A stretch of DNA of 64,000 bases from Perognathus longimembris pacificus (GCF_023159225.1 NC_063163.1:105741885-105805884); one strand, 5' to 3'. Positions 12,930 through 26,100 are shown, counted from the stretch's first letter. Notes: generated from the sequence alone by a model not told the origin. Program-made: numbers and translations.

Positions 12930-13540
12930 ATCTGTTTGAGGAAGTCACATTTAAAATGAAACCTGAGAGATAAAGAGAAAGTCATCTGCACAATATTTTC
13001 ATCATAACCTAGAGTAGTCACTATGGCTTTAAAATAAGAAAGAACATTCTGAAGGAACTGCAAGGAGGAGTGTGAATGGAGCTCAGGGAGAAATAGGGGA
13101 GAGGGCACTGAAAAAAGGTTGGCAAAAACTGACAGGGGTATGGAGCCACAGTAAAGACTTTAGATTTCAACCAAGTACAATAACTGAAATAGGAAGTCAT
13201 TGGATATATTTTATGAGGAAGTGATCGTACATCATTTGAATTTCCTGGCTATGATATAGTCGTGGCCTACAAGGGACAACAAGAGATTTAAGTTTAAATT
13301 GGGTGTGACCGCTTTGAGAAATAGGAGTGTATCATTTGACATGAAGGGGTTTCATTAAAAACCTGTGAACGACAATGCATTATTTTGTACAAGGACATTT
13401 AGAGGAAAGTTCAGGTAGTAGGACTACACTAGACAGAAAGCATTCCATTTTGACCATGTTGAGTTTGAAATGTCTATGAGGTTTCAAAGTAGAAGCACAG
13501 CATTTCAGAGACTCATTCATAACCTCTTCACTTCTCTGTA
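12930..13540. repeat. Possible ancient interspersed repeat, family uncertain
   Basis: Phrases such as 'ggagccacagtaaagacttt' and 'gaccatgttgagtttgaaat', in this order and spacing, resemble a widespread old mammalian repeat, but I cannot name the family securely. Confidence 0.3.
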
Positions 13541-15216
13541 GCCCTGCAGTCACACTCTCAGCAGTCAATTCAATTTTACCTGGAAATCTATCAGCCAAGC
13601 CTCACCACTTCCCAACACGGTCTGTCCTCTGCCACTCTCCTTGTCTAAATCACTGTCTTTCCTTCTCTCTTCTTTCCTATGGACTATTAATGAGTATTTA
13701 TCCTTTTATCCTTTTTCTTATTATCTTTTAATATGTGCATCATTTTATACCGTTATCACATTTAAGGTCCTTTGTGAAACAGATATTAGAATGGCTTTGT
13801 TTTTAATCTTCTCCATGAAACCAAAAGTGTATTTTATATAATCTCACTCCAATGAATGTTGATTGGAAGAATCAATGAATGTGGGAAAGGATCAAAGATG
13901 GAATTGAATTAGTGTAATATGACCAGCACAAGTGGAGAAGTAACTTTTAAGGCTGAGAAATTCTCATGTAACTGGGGAAAGGATGAAGGAACTCTTGGAG
14001 GTTTTGATGAATGAAAGTGAAGAATTCTCTGTAAATAGTGTTTATTACTTCCATGAATTATGAGACACATCAGCTACTGGTAGAATGTGTTTCTCAGATA
14101 TATGCTAGGAGAGAAGCAAAAATAGAGAATAAAAATAAAAATTTCAACCAAGAAAGGATTTATAGCACATTTATACCCATAATAATTTTATAATTAGAAA
14201 TTTAAAGTTAATCCAGCCAGCAGTCATATTATTTTCTTTTATAACATTTATCTGTAGGCGGAGAAGATATGTGGAGTTTTGGATTATGAGAATTTTGCTC
14301 CTGGAGTATGATATAGGGAGAGAGAAAGATGAGATATTGTTTGTAATGATGGTTGTATCTAACAGCAGATCATGAGGTCTAAGCTGGGCAGAAGAAAGTG
14401 AAGAGGAGGTTAGGGGTAGTGGGGAATTAACAGATTTAGATGTGACAGGGCTTGCAGGAGAATATTAGAGAAATTAATACTGGATATAGAAATCCCCAGG
14501 GTAGAACACTAGTAATCCATACATTAGGTTTCTAAATCCTGTAGGGAATGTCCATTAATAAGGTGTGATATCAATGAACGATTAAAGGTGTTGGACCAAA
14601 GTCTTAATATATGGAGAACAATAGAAGAAAGTGACCAAGAGGGAGTTGTACCATTAGCATAAGGATTTTGCTTGTTTGTCTCTAGAGGAAATGAAGTGGG
14701 GACACAACTACAAATGTCACTAAAGATAATGATTATATTTATTCTACTTCCTGCCAGGAAGGGACTAAATCTAACAGAGAAACAATTGTTTTGTGGGGGG
14801 AAGTGGCAGGTGAATCAATATGTTCAGATAATCATCACGTAACTCCACAAACATATATCTCGCCATCCCATGTAAACGCTGAATACATAAAATCCTCACT
14901 TACCATTTAAATATTGTTTTAAAGTAAATAAACAAAGGGCCATGTTTTGTCTGCACAGGTTTTATCCAGTAGAGGTGAGCTATGATTAGAAATACTTCTG
15001 TCATTTTTTCCATAGTTTGAGGGGCAAAGGTCCTCATTCACTCTCTATTTTCTCTTCAGTTTGACTTTGCATTTGAATATTAAAAACAATTTAAAGTTCT
15101 CCTTTTATATTCATATAGGAGAGGTTCAGTGGGAGGTAGAGGCGAAAGTTTGAGGAGTGGTAATGAGAAGTGAAGAATGATAGAAGGATGTCACAAACAC
15201 ATCTGTGTAAACGTGT
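13541..15216. other. Gene-free, no clear repeat
   Basis: AT-rich sequence with scattered purine-rich patches (14,300-14,460). No gene or RNA was seen. Confidence 0.4.
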
Positions 15217-15239
15217 ACACACACACACACACACACACA
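15217..15239. repeat. (CA)n microsatellite
   Basis: About 11 AC units. Confidence 0.95.
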
Positions 15240-15570
15240 ATAGCATAAAAAATCCACTACCTAACCCTGTTTGGAAAAGGGGAGTGGTAGAAGGAAAGCA
15301 GTAAGAATATGGTGGTAGGGGTAAATTTCCTCAAAGTACACTGTGTGGATATATGGAAATACCACAAAACCTCATATTAAAAATGCATGTTAAATATAGA
15401 AAAGTAAACCAACTTATGTTTTACCAGCTGAATAACGCATTTTTCTTTGCTATTTGACACTTAGCCTGCAAATATAAGTGTTAGTTAAGCAGCTAGATAA
15501 TTATCTAATGTTGACTTTACTGAGATACTGATATAACCAGTTATAAAGAAAAATAAAACAATAAATTACT

Positions 15571-15800
15571 GCTGGGTGCTGGTGGCTCACATCTGTAATC
15601 TTCACTACTCAGAAGGCTGAGATCTGAGGATCAAGGTTCAAAGCCAGCCCAGGCAGGAAAGTCCATGAGACTCTTATCTCCAATTAATCACTAGAAAACA
15701 GGAGTGTTGCTGTGGCTCTAGGTGGTAGAGCACTAGCCTTGAGCTGAAGAGCTCAGGGACAGCACTGGAGGCCCAGTGTTCAAGCCCCATGATGGACAAT
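15571..15800 (+). repeat. B1-Geo type SINE
   Basis: The left half starts gctgggtgctggtggctcac and continues with ctactcagaaggctgagat, which is B1/Alu-like. The junction is tctccaattaatcactagaa. The right half has gtggctctaggtggtagag and gttcaagcccc. A good-quality copy of the B1-headed family. Confidence 0.9.
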
Positions 15801-16042
15801 CAATCAAGAGTATTTACAATATCATTGTACTATTCACCACATTACTTTAAAAAATATTTGTAGTCTATGCTTGAAAATTTTTGGAAAAAATATAAAGAAA
15901 AGCAAGAAGCTCATTTGGAATGCCTGAGTATCTGGTATCCTTTGCTGGGTGACTTTGAACTGCTCATGTAATATGTCTTATTCTGAATTTTTAGCCTCTA
16001 GATCAACAGGGTGAGAAATGAGGCCTACTTTCAGCATTCTTT

Positions 16043-16270
16043 TTTTCTTTTTTGTCAGTCTTGAGTCTTAGCCTGGGTGCTGTCCCTGAGCTCTTCAACT
16101 AAAGGCTAAAGCTGTACCACTTGAGCCACAGTGCAACTTCCAGTTTACTGGAGGTTAATTGGAGATGAGTCTTACGGACTTTCCTGCCTGGGCTGGCTTT
16201 GAATATTGATCCTCAGATCACAGCCTCCTGAGTAGCTAGGATTACAAGCGTGAGTCACTGGTGCCTGGCT
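16043..16270 (-). repeat. B1-Geo type SINE
   Basis: Reverse orientation copy ending 'gtgagtcactggtgcctggct'. The 12-bp target duplication tcagcattcttt is perfect (16,031-16,042 and 16,271-16,282). It lies in inverted orientation to the copy at 15,571. Confidence 0.92.
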
Positions 16271-16285
16271 TCAGCATTCTTTCTG

Positions 16286-16692
16286 TGGGCATTCAGTTTT
16301 TCCAGGAACACTTGTCAAAGTTGGTGTCTTTCTTTCAACATATTTGGGCACCTATATTAACAATCAGATAGCGTATAGGTTTTGTTTTCAGGGTCCTCTT
16401 TTCTATTCTGTTGGTCTATTTGTCAGTTTTTATGGCATTACCATGCTGTTCCTGTTACTATGATTCTGTAATATTATTTGTTAACATTGTAATATCTCCA
16501 ACATTGTGATTTTGCTCAAAATTACCTTGCCCATTCAAGCTCATCTGTGTTTCCATATGAATTTTAGGATTTCCCCCCCCTGCCATTTCTGTAGAAAATG
16601 TCATAAGGATTTTATAGGAGAGTTGCATTAAATCTAGCACCATGTCCATTTTCACAATATTAATTCTGCCAGTCCATACTATTACAACAATA
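16286..16692 (-). repeat. LINE-1 ORF2 fragment, inverted part
   Basis: Reads as the reverse complement of L1 ORF2: 'cagtttttccaggaacactt', 'ctattctgttggtctatttg', 'ggcattaccatgctgttcct', 'tccatatgaattttaggatt', 'ttcacaatattaattctgcc'. Coding frames are broken throughout. Confidence 0.85.
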
Positions 16693-17010
16693 TGTATCTT
16701 TGCTGACCTATGGAATCAGACATGGATGAATGGATACAGGAAATATGATACATTTACATTATGGAATTATATAATTTGCAAGAAAATGAATGGAACTGGA
16801 GATCATCTTGTTAAACAAAAAACTATACCCAGAACCAAAAATATTGTATATTTTCCTTAAATGGAAGAGTTGCTTTTGGTGGGGTAGGAGTAGAAATGGA
16901 GAAGACAAAAGGCTGATGAAGTGAATATGAGAAAAGTTCATTGGGTACATGAGGAAATCTCATAATGGCACTCATGATTTTGTATATTTAATGTACAATA
17001 ATTAAAAAGG
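16693..17010 (+). repeat. LINE-1 3' end, forward part
   Basis: From about 16,700 the sequence is forward L1: gacatggatgaatggataca, 'acattatggaattatataat', 'aatgaatggaactggagatc', followed by non-coding 3' sequence to about 17,010. It abuts the inverted ORF2 part. Confidence 0.8.
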
Positions 17011-19300
17011 ATCCACCCATGTCTAGCATCTCACTTCTTTACATTCATTTTTACCATAGTTTTCTATATTCATATTACCACATTGCATTCTGAATTTTCC
17101 CAGTTTTCAATTATTTTGGAATTATATCTGCTATTTGCTAAAACCAAACTTTAAGTAACTGAGATTCATGTGGTCTTTCTTTTCTTTCCCCAAAGACAAA
17201 ATTGACATAAAAAAAACCCAACAGCAATTTATACAGATAACTATTGACTACCCACCCTAATGGAGCTTAGCCTCATTGATGATAATTCAAAACTGTATAA
17301 TTTTAGAAATACATTTGGATTTGAAATGCACTGCAACTTTATTTTGCAAATGTAGCTTCCTGATTATATAATAAATTAAACATAGTTTTTGTTCTCTGGG
17401 GGTAGTTATCAGTTGGGAGATATGATGATAAAGAGCACTGCACATGCTAATGCAAGGGGAAAGACTAGCCTATGATTTCCAGATCATCAGCAAATGAATA
17501 ATAATCAACAACACAATAGTAATCAGTAAATAAATTTATTGAATATTGTGACCCTCTTTGGCCATACTGTACTTAATGATCTTGAGTGTAAATGTTCTTA
17601 TACAGTCCCTGAAGCCAAAAGCAAAATAAACTAATTATTTAGTTCCTACTTTTTCCCACCTATCATTAGTAAAGGTTGCTTTTCTTTTTTACTTCTGTGA
17701 TTTCAATGAAGGTCATTTTTTACAGTCCTTTCTTTTGATTTCAATCCTTGGAGAATAAAAGGATCACAAATACTAAAGGAAAAATTATTGAAAGCTTATT
17801 TTTTGGCAGAGCTTAATATGGCTGTAAGAATGGCATTTGTTAGGAATGATCACACTCCAAAGAGCATCAAGGCTATTTACCTTGCCAAAGTGGAGTAAGT
17901 TTCCCTTTGACAACTGATAGACTAGATAGTACCCTGATAATGATCATTATAAACCATCAGTCCTAAGATGGACAGTTTGAACATAATACCATATAGTTTA
18001 ACAAATGGAATTTTAACACTCTCCAGGTATTTTCCCCACTGTGTGAGATCTGCTGTGTTAAATCCTTTTGTTCAGCTTAGACAGGTCATTTGTCAAATTT
18101 CTCCTCATTATTAAAAATGTATTCAATGGCATTTAATGAGTACATATGGATTCAGAAATGATCACAAATCAAAATTTCAAAGTCATATTTTTATCTCCAC
18201 TCACTAAGGCTATGAATATGTAACAGCCCCTTAATGTGAACCATTCTTAATGCTCAAACAAGATCTGATCCTTATAATACTTAGTTTTTACAGCCCCCTC
18301 CCCTTCCTATTTGAGTAAGAGAATTATAAAACTCAAGGAGATGGTGTCAATGCTACGGAAAGAAACTCCAATAAGAATAGAGCTTCTAACCTTAAACTGA
18401 AATTCATTTCAACCACTTTTGTATGTAGTGACTATAATTAATGTTGGCTAATTCATTCTTTTATTCAGGAACTAGAGTTTACAAATTGTGTTGCAAACAA
18501 ACTGTGCTATACAAGTGGTATTAGTATTAATAATAATAATCATTTTAATATGTATAATTAAAAATTTAGGAGACATGGAATCTTATTTGAAGCATTGCTT
18601 CTGTCTTTGCAAGAGAACATCATGAAATTAAAGGGTGGAAATTTTTTCTTTTCAATTCTCTACAGGGGGAGGGAGACTTCTCAGCTGCTGCCTAAACTGT
18701 TAACACTGATGTTAATAAAGCTTGCTATTTCCAAAGTCAGAATATTTCTTTGAACTAAGAACCACAGAAGTCAGTGGAAATCTGCCTTATTTTGATCCAG
18801 GTTCTAGTGCAAGAACATCTTTTCAAAAATATGGTTTATGCAAGGCTAAAAATTGAATACAGAAGACAACATAGCTGCCATTTAAGACGAGGCATAAACC
18901 TGTTCAGAATAATAATGGGTTATAGACCATGAATACTCACCTTAGCTTGATCTGTGTTCACCTTCCTTCTCAAGTCTCCCTGCTCTTTTGCTTGCTGCTG
19001 GTTCAATATAGGTGAGTAGAGAGACTTTACTATCCATATGTATGGGTGATGGAATCCCAGAGCAGTAGATCTGGAGTCCCAACTTCCAATCTTAGCTTGC
19101 TTTGAAAAGTATGTGAGTGAGATACAACCTTCTAAGTGAGTATATGAGTATGTGTGCCTGTGTGTGATATAACCATGGTATATAATTAATATATAGCCAT
19201 TATATGCTTTCATACTTGCTCTACTTACAAATCAACTATGTTTTAATATATAAACATAGATGCATCATCTTTGCCTGTCTTATTATATACAATATTCTAT
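17011..19300. other. Gene-free unique-looking DNA
   Basis: I recognise no repeat in this roughly 2.3-kb stretch. Two exon-like signals are given as findings, not as genes. Confidence 0.4.
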
Positions 19301-20640
19301 ATACCATTTTAGATATATAAAATCCTAACAACAGCTGATCTGAGAACTAGGCCAGGATCAAACTGTAGAAGGATGGTATGAAGTCAGAGTGAACCATCAC
19401 AATCTCAGTACTGAGCTCCTCCATCCATGCTGACCAAGGACGGATTGTAACCAGACATCAGGATGACACTGCAACCTACAGATGGAGATCAAGAGGTTAT
19501 AAACAGCCTAAAAAGGAGCAACATGGGGCAAAGCCAGGATTTGCAAGTCCTGACAACCTTCTCTCAAGTTCCTTCTTTGTAATCTTTTGCAAGTGGCACC
19601 TGAAGGCGGATTCAGCCCAAGGCTCTCTGTTGAGCTACTTCCATCCCAAGCTTAGCTGGCCGTCTTCAGCCGGCAGATTTTGTCTCTAAAGAACCTGTCA
19701 ATAACAAGGTAACAGGCTGGGTTTGTTCAGGCCAGCCTCTCCTCTGTGACTCTTCTGTGTTTAACAGCAGGTCAGGTGAGTTCATAATCTTTCACTGGAT
19801 TTTTCTGCCCAGTTTCTATCACCAGGAAGATTATAGTCCTGTCCTCCTCTCTCTATTTACTACAGGGCTGTGTCTAAATGTGATTAGCTTTACTGCTTGC
19901 CTGTGCTTCTTGTGTGCGAAGGCACAAACTAAAAGGTAGATCTGAGAGATGCCCAACAATTTGGCCTTCTAATTTTCCCCTTTTATTTCATACAGAAGCC
20001 TGAGCAGCCTAAGTTAAAACCAATTTCTTTCTTTCTCGGACAGATACTGCAGCCATTACATTGGGGGTTAAATGGTTTTCACTGCCTTAAAATGGTTAAG
20101 ATGCCTGTGTTATTGGGTTACTTCAGTTTCCTCTAATCCCCATGCTGTTGCCCATAGAAGTCACTGAGATTTTGGAAGCAGAGTACTGGAGTGTTGGGAG
20201 GGTGAGGCTGCGGACTCCGCTTTTATTTAAGTGATGACAGCACATCCTTAGAAACAAAACCCCCCCACAAAACCCTGCAAGCCTTGCCTTACATCTCTTT
20301 GGCTTCTCATAGCCAAAATTCATGTTAAAAGAGAACAAGAGATGGGCTTTTCTTTCCCGTGAAAAGTGTAGCTTCTATTCTTAGTTCACATCCAAAAGAG
20401 CAGAGCTGCCAAGGGCCCTTCAGGATGATATAGTAAACTCACGCCTGGTGACCTTCAGTGGCAGAGCCGGGAGGCTCTTTCCCTTATTCTTCAGTATTTT
20501 AGGTAAGAGGCTCTGAGAAGTATTCTGGCATTTCCCATCATGCCCAATTCTAATCTCCTTTAGAATCTGTAGTTGTCCCCAGCCCTCTGGTTTCTCACTT
20601 TATTATTGAGCAGCAGAAAGGTAACGCCTCCACAACCATT
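19301..20640. other. Unassigned, slightly GC-richer stretch
   Basis: The 19,330-19,770 part contains a TATAAA (near 19,500) and resembles no family I can name; an old LTR is possible. A consensus-like donor CAG|GTGAGT lies at about 19,775. No gene assigned. Confidence 0.3.
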
Positions 20641-20668
20641 CCTGACTTCCTGACTTCCTGACTTCCAT
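20641..20668. repeat. Three tandem CTGACTTC units
   Basis: ctgacttc occurs three times in a row with a one-base spacer. Confidence 0.9.
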
Positions 20669-20964
20669 TTCCCTGGAAAGAGAATGCTGCTGCTGAACCA
20701 CAAAGGAGAAACATCACATAGTTTATATCCAAGCCCAATAATATCATCATTTTTTTGTTATTGTACTGTCAATATTGAGGGAAAACTAAGGACAATTGCA
20801 TGCTTTGGATGTGGCTTTTGATGCGATCTTAAAACAGGATGGAGTAAGTCTTCAGCTCCAATGGTGTGATTTTCTGGAGCCCTGGGCTGAGATGCAGGAA
20901 GCAGAACAGGATGTGGGTGCCCAGCATGGAAGAGCAAGCATCGGGATTGGCCAAGGATACCAGA

Positions 20965-21205
20965 GCCGGGTGCCTGAGGCGCATGTCCACAATTCTTGCT
21001 ACTCAGGAAGTTGACATCTGAGAATCACAGTTTGACGGCAGCCAGGACTGGAAATTCCACGAGGCTCTTATCTTCAATTAACTACCTTTTTTTAAAAAAA
21101 AATAAAAGCTCAAAGTGTTGCTGGGGCTCAAATTGTAACATGCTATCCTTGAGCAGAAAAGCTTAGGAACAACTTCCAGGCTGAGTTCAAGTCCTGTTAT
21201 CAGCA
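20965..21205 (+). repeat. B1-Geo type SINE, diverged
   Basis: Head gccgggtgcctgaggcgcat, then 'gctactcaggaagttgacat', 'ttatcttcaattaactacc', an internal A-rich expansion, and the right half 'gctggggctcaaattgtaac' with 'gagttcaagtcctg'. Followed directly by an imperfect ACATGC/CA-rich array. Confidence 0.8.
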
Positions 21206-21257
21206 TGCACATGCATACACGCAAGCACACATGCAAGCACACATGCACACATGCAAG

Positions 21258-21291
<34 letters not shown>
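21206..21291. repeat. CA-rich array: imperfect ACATGCAAGC units then (CA)n
   Basis: Starts as degenerate 12-bp units (acacatgcaagc) and becomes pure (AC)n from 21,260. It sits at the 3' end of the preceding plus-strand SINE. Confidence 0.9.
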
Positions 21292-21294
<3 letters not shown>

Positions 21295-21574
21295 TACAGG
21301 AACTGGCAAGGATTCCTACAGTACTTCTGCTACTTTCTCGGTATTTTCACTTAGCCGCTGCTTGGGCCATGATGGTAACAATAACCTACTGTATGACTTT
21401 TAATCTTGTTTATTTCTAATCTAGCTCATCTGTCAGTTCTTCATTTCCTTCCTTCTTTCCCTAGTTCGGGTTCCAAAACACCTTTCGAATGCCACTTCCC
21501 TGCTTAATAAGCTTTAATGGCTCCTCATTGCCTATAAGATAAAATTGCATGCACAATTAGCCATAATACAGCAA

Positions 21575-21780
21575 GCTAATAATAGCTAGCATTTATTGAG
21601 TCTGTTTGTAAGTGCTCTGAGCTGAGTGTATTAAATGTATGATATTTAAATCTGACAACTACTCTTCAGGGGTGGCTATTGTTATTCCCATTATACAGAT
21701 GCAGAATACCAGATTCTAACAGGTGAGGGGCTCATTCAAGAAGCTACCAGTAGGTGAAGCTAGGATTTAAAAACATTTTT
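21575..21780 (-). repeat. MIR SINE, minus strand
   Basis: Good match to reversed MIR: 'aatagctagcatttattgag', 'tattcccattatacagatg', 'cagtaggtgaagctaggatt'. Confidence 0.85.
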
Positions 21781-23484
21781 TTTGTAGACTCATTACGGTT
21801 ACAGTAGAATTATGCTTATTCATCACTACATTCATTTACTTAACTAGCATAGATGGTAATTTATCAATTATGGGAAGACCAACACAGGAGCAATTAAGTC
21901 ATATAGAGACGTTAAAGTGGGCGAGTATTGAAGTCTACACAGTTATGCCAAGGAGTAGGCGTGTGGGTGTGTACAGAGTATGGGAATATTCAGTTCCAAA
22001 TGAAGCATTCTCCCATAGTAAATATGGGTGGGAAAAAAACACCTTTAAAATCCTCTGAGAAATGCTCCTTCCTTTGATTCAGTCAGTGAATCAACCTTAC
22101 AGACTTTTAAGGATTTGGATGATTCATTTTCATTTCCTTTGCCAAAAGGCATATTGGTTTGGGGAGGGTGTTGGTGCATATTTTATCTTCACAATTTGCA
22201 GCCTCCTAAAGAGATGTTTCTTCACAAAATATTGAGCCTAAAGTAAAAGGAAGGATGTCGTTGAGGAATTGTCAAGGCTGTTGCCTGACTCATTCTTGCA
22301 CTGGACTCTTCCAGCAGGTGAAATACTAAGTATTTCAAGTAAGCACTGTCAGAAGACAGAGGGACCTTTGATGAAAATTACATGGGTAGAGATCTCCTTA
22401 TCATCATCTCAATCCTGACATCAATCACATTGGTGGTTATTTGCAGTGACCAAGGACCAATTCTGAGATCCTCTTATTCCAGTGCCCCTGAGATATAGCC
22501 TGCCTTTGCTTGTGACCACTTTATGTCAAAACTGGAAAGTGGAGCAATGATTTCCACTTACTGTACTCATTTGCACAGGCAGTGACTGACACTTCATTCT
22601 AAAACAAACGTGTGTGAGAGAAAAGCCACCAGCAACTCCAGAAACTAAAAACAAACTTGACTCACTCAGAAAGCATATACACATATATACATAGCCTGTC
22701 AGAATTGGCTCTTCTAACACAATTTCTCATGGTGACTGCAATCTTTGCTTTCTCCCTCTGTATCTGCTGCCATTGCTTCCTGGGACTCAAGAGAAATAAG
22801 ATTGTTTTGTTTTCCCCCAGAACTCAGATCTGTCTAAATATGAAATTACTGTGGTTGTCTCCTCTTGTGTCTGCTTCGAGAACACATATCAAATCATCTC
22901 AGATGAGCTAAGGACAATTTATCTCGGCGTACTAAGCTACTGCATGCATTCTATGCCTCATTCCAGGTGCTATCCAAATTTCTTTAGTATAGGGCTGATC
23001 TTCTTCAATAGTTTCCTTCAGTTTTTAAGAATATTATTTTTAGAAACTGACAAAGGTATATGATGGTCCTTGAGAGATTCTGCTAACATGATTTATTCTA
23101 TCTCAGAGAAATCACAAAGGAAATGCACCTACAGCTCTACTTGCTCAGCTAGCAATGGAACAGCTGTGGAATTCATTGAATTAGACAAATTTGAAAGTCT
23201 AAAGAGAGCATGAAAGACTATATGCTTTTCTCTGTCTTTTTTCCCTTTTATTTCAGTGTGGCTTCACCAATCCAGAACGCAGACCTTGGATTTGGCATTT
23301 GGAACCCTTGGAAGCTATGCTACTAAATTAAAGCTAGGAATAAGTCTCAGTCATTACTCTGATTCTCATTGCCCTGGGGTTCCTATGGTTAATAGCTCTT
23401 TTAATGCCTTCTGTCATATAGGATCTTAGTGCAGTTGGTACAAGTGCAAAATACCTGCTTTCTCTTTCTGTCTTCACTTATTAC
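21781..23484. other. Gene-free, no clear repeat
   Basis: Several 60-84 codon frames without motifs. No repeat assigned. Confidence 0.4.
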
Positions 23485-23600
23485 CTACATGACCTTGAGG
23501 AAGTCACAATTCTTTCTGACTTTTTCTGGTCCTTCAGCTGCAAAAAGGCTTAGGAATTGATGCACTTTTATGTCTCTCTAAGTTCTAATCTTATGACTAT
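23485..23600 (+). repeat. MIR SINE fragment
   Basis: Core 'catgaccttgaggaagtcac' followed by a diverged 'ccttcagctgcaaaaagg' matches the MIR mid-section. Confidence 0.55.
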
Positions 23601-23837
23601 AGAGCTGGTGGGGCACCAATAAAGAGCAACAAATGCAAACTGAATGTGTCTTTTCTCCTTCTAAGCAAAAGAAAACTACAAATCGTTTGATTGCTGCATG
23701 ATGTGTATTACAAAAGCCATAGGCTAAAATCCCAAAGATGAACAGTGTCAGGGATAATAGAGAAAAGTCTATGATTTAGAAACAGAAACAAGAGATCACC
23801 TACCCCACCTATGCATCCATGTAAAGACATCACCACA

Positions 23838-24047
23838 AAGCCTGACACTAAGCCTCATGCTTATAGCCCATGCTACTCAGAAGGCTGAGATATGAGGATC
23901 ATGGCTCAAAGCCATCCTGGGCAGGAAAAAACTATCAAATTAACCAGCAAAATACTGACTTTGGAGGGGTAGCTTCAGTGGTAGACTGGTCAACTTTGAG
24001 AGAAAAGCAAAGTGAGAACACAAGCCCTAAATTCAAGCCCTAGAACT

Positions 24048-24050
<3 letters not shown>
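23838..24050 (+). repeat. B1-headed SINE, diverged
   Basis: 'ctactcagaaggctgagata', 'gaggatcatggctcaaagcc', 'aattaaccagcaaaatactg', then a tRNA-like tail 'cttcagtggtagactgg' and 'aattcaagccctagaac'. Directly followed by (AC)n. Confidence 0.8.

Positions 24051-24095
<45 letters not shown>
24051..24095. repeat. (CA)n microsatellite at a SINE 3' end
   Basis: About 22 AC units starting at the last base of the SINE body. Confidence 0.97.
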
Positions 24096-24096
<1 letters not shown>

Positions 24097-24494
24097 CACA
24101 ATAACCTCATGCCTTCACAGCTTGGTGCTTCAGCTTCCTCTTAAGTCTCTTTTCATATAGACAAAAGGACTTTAAGGTTATGACTGTGTTGAATTTTATT
24201 TTTCTTTGCTTCATTTTAGTCTATATCACTTCAGAGATTACTAATTCTGTGTGCTTAGAGCAAAACAGGAGCCTGCAAACTCCCTATCTCCACTCAATTT
24301 TCCTTTACTCTTGCTCTTCATTCTTTTCCAACTCCATATATCTCCAGTAAGACATTTTTGTTCAGGCTGTGTTTTCTACCTGTCCCTTCTGTAACTGTGG
24401 CCCTACACGATCTGCCCCAGATACACTATGGAAGCGACTTTGCAGGAGGAAGGAATGTGGTCGAAGGTTCCCTTGGTGCTAAATTTAACATTAC

Positions 24495-24625
24495 ATTTGC
24501 TATCTCAGGCAAGCCATTTCCTCTCTCTGTTTGTGCCTGCATTTTGCCTCATATGAAATGGAGATAATAACACATACCTTCTGCAGCTCACCAGGGTGTT
24601 GTGGGGATTAATTAAAGTTTTTTTT
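24495..24625 (+). repeat. MIR SINE fragment
   Basis: 'tcaggcaagccatttcctct', 'catatgaaatggagataata', 'gggtgttgtggggattaatt' follow the forward MIR consensus. Confidence 0.75.
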
Positions 24626-25848
24626 TTGACAATGACAAGGCCTGACCACATTATTATTAGCTATGCCAACTACCTATTGTAATATCCAGGGTCTCCTGGA
24701 AGGTCAGGGGGTCCCCCTTAAGCAGAGTTTTTCCATTTCTCCATATTACATTCTGCTACTCTCAGTGTGCAGATACCCAGGGCATCCTTTGGAAAATGTA
24801 CTTTTGCTCTGGGAATAAACTGTATAAATAATTAAAAAGTGCCAGTGTGCCTGAAGAGTGTAGAACACCTTCCTTGTCAACTCTGTGGAGCTGACTCAGA
24901 GGCTTCCATTGTTGTCTTAGTAAACATCACGGACACCAGTATTAATGAATTCTTGGCTTCTACCTACCATATATGTAAAAACAAGTAAGATTGGTTTACT
25001 GATTTTCATTTCAATTGGTAGAAAAGTCTTCTTAAATATTCACTGTTTTTCTGAAGGACAGGATCAACATTGCATTCTTAAAGATCAATGTGTGGCAAGA
25101 TTAAAATAGATTTAAAAATTAAGGTTCAAAATTCAGAATTTCTTGCACCTGGCCCTCATTTTGTTTTGTCACATAGCATACGTTGGGTGACTTCATACTT
25201 CTGGAAGTATCTAGAGGATGGGTCTCAAACTCATGGTTGGGTCTCACTTCGCCCAGTTTATGTTTTCTTATTCCTGTTTGTGAAGTCCCTTCATCCTCCC
25301 ATAAAAATTTCACCTATTTAGTGTCATATTCCTTTATGCATCAAATACTTTACAGTCTGAGCAGCCTGCAACAAACAGAAATTCTTACTGTGTCTTCTTT
25401 TAGATGGATTCAGTCTTATACTGATGACAGTCTATATTACACTTAACATCAACTGCCATTACTGCACCATTTTCACCTGTTAATGAGGCACTTTTTTCTC
25501 TCTATCTTTTACTTATGCAATTGAGTTTTTAACCTATATGCAAGACTTTACATTTATGGATATTCACTTAGCAGTCTAGTTTCTTCTTGTTTTTCTCAGC
25601 TTGATTAAATTGTTTTCAACTCTGACTTTTCCATTGAGACTGTAAACTCACTTTTCCTACTCTCTGTGACAATGGAAAGCTCACTTTTTCTTTTATTACC
25701 TTTGCAGATTGTCAAATCTGCAAAGGTAGATGTCTCAGGAAACAAAAAGCAAGACAGGAGCAAGAAGAAAGAATGCTAATGAGGGATAAAGTATGGAGAG
25801 GAGAGTGATTGCAAGATGACAATTCAAAATCTCCTAGTCTCACCATAA
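24626..25848. other. Gene-free, no clear repeat
   Basis: AT-rich. No gene or assignable repeat. Confidence 0.4.
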
Positions 25849-25861
25849 CCCCCCCCCCCCG

Positions 25862-26100
25862 TTCTTTTTTTGTGAGCCAGTATTGTGGCTTGAACTCAGG
25901 ACCTTGGTGCTGCACCTTAAATTATATTTGCTCAAGGCTAGCACTCTAACATTTACTTAAGCCATAGCTCCATTTCCAGCTTTTGGGTGATTAGTTGGAG
26001 ATGAGACTTTCTTACTCTGGCTAGCTTTCAACTATGATCCTAGATCTCAGCCTCCTGAATAGCTAGGATTATCTACATGATCCAGCAGCATGCAGCCACC
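25862..26100 (-). repeat. B1-Geo type SINE
   Basis: After a C12 run: 'gagccagtattgtggcttga', 'gctcaaggctagcactctaa', 'gattagttggagatgagact', 'cctcctgaatagctaggatt'. Reverse orientation and moderately diverged. Confidence 0.85.
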
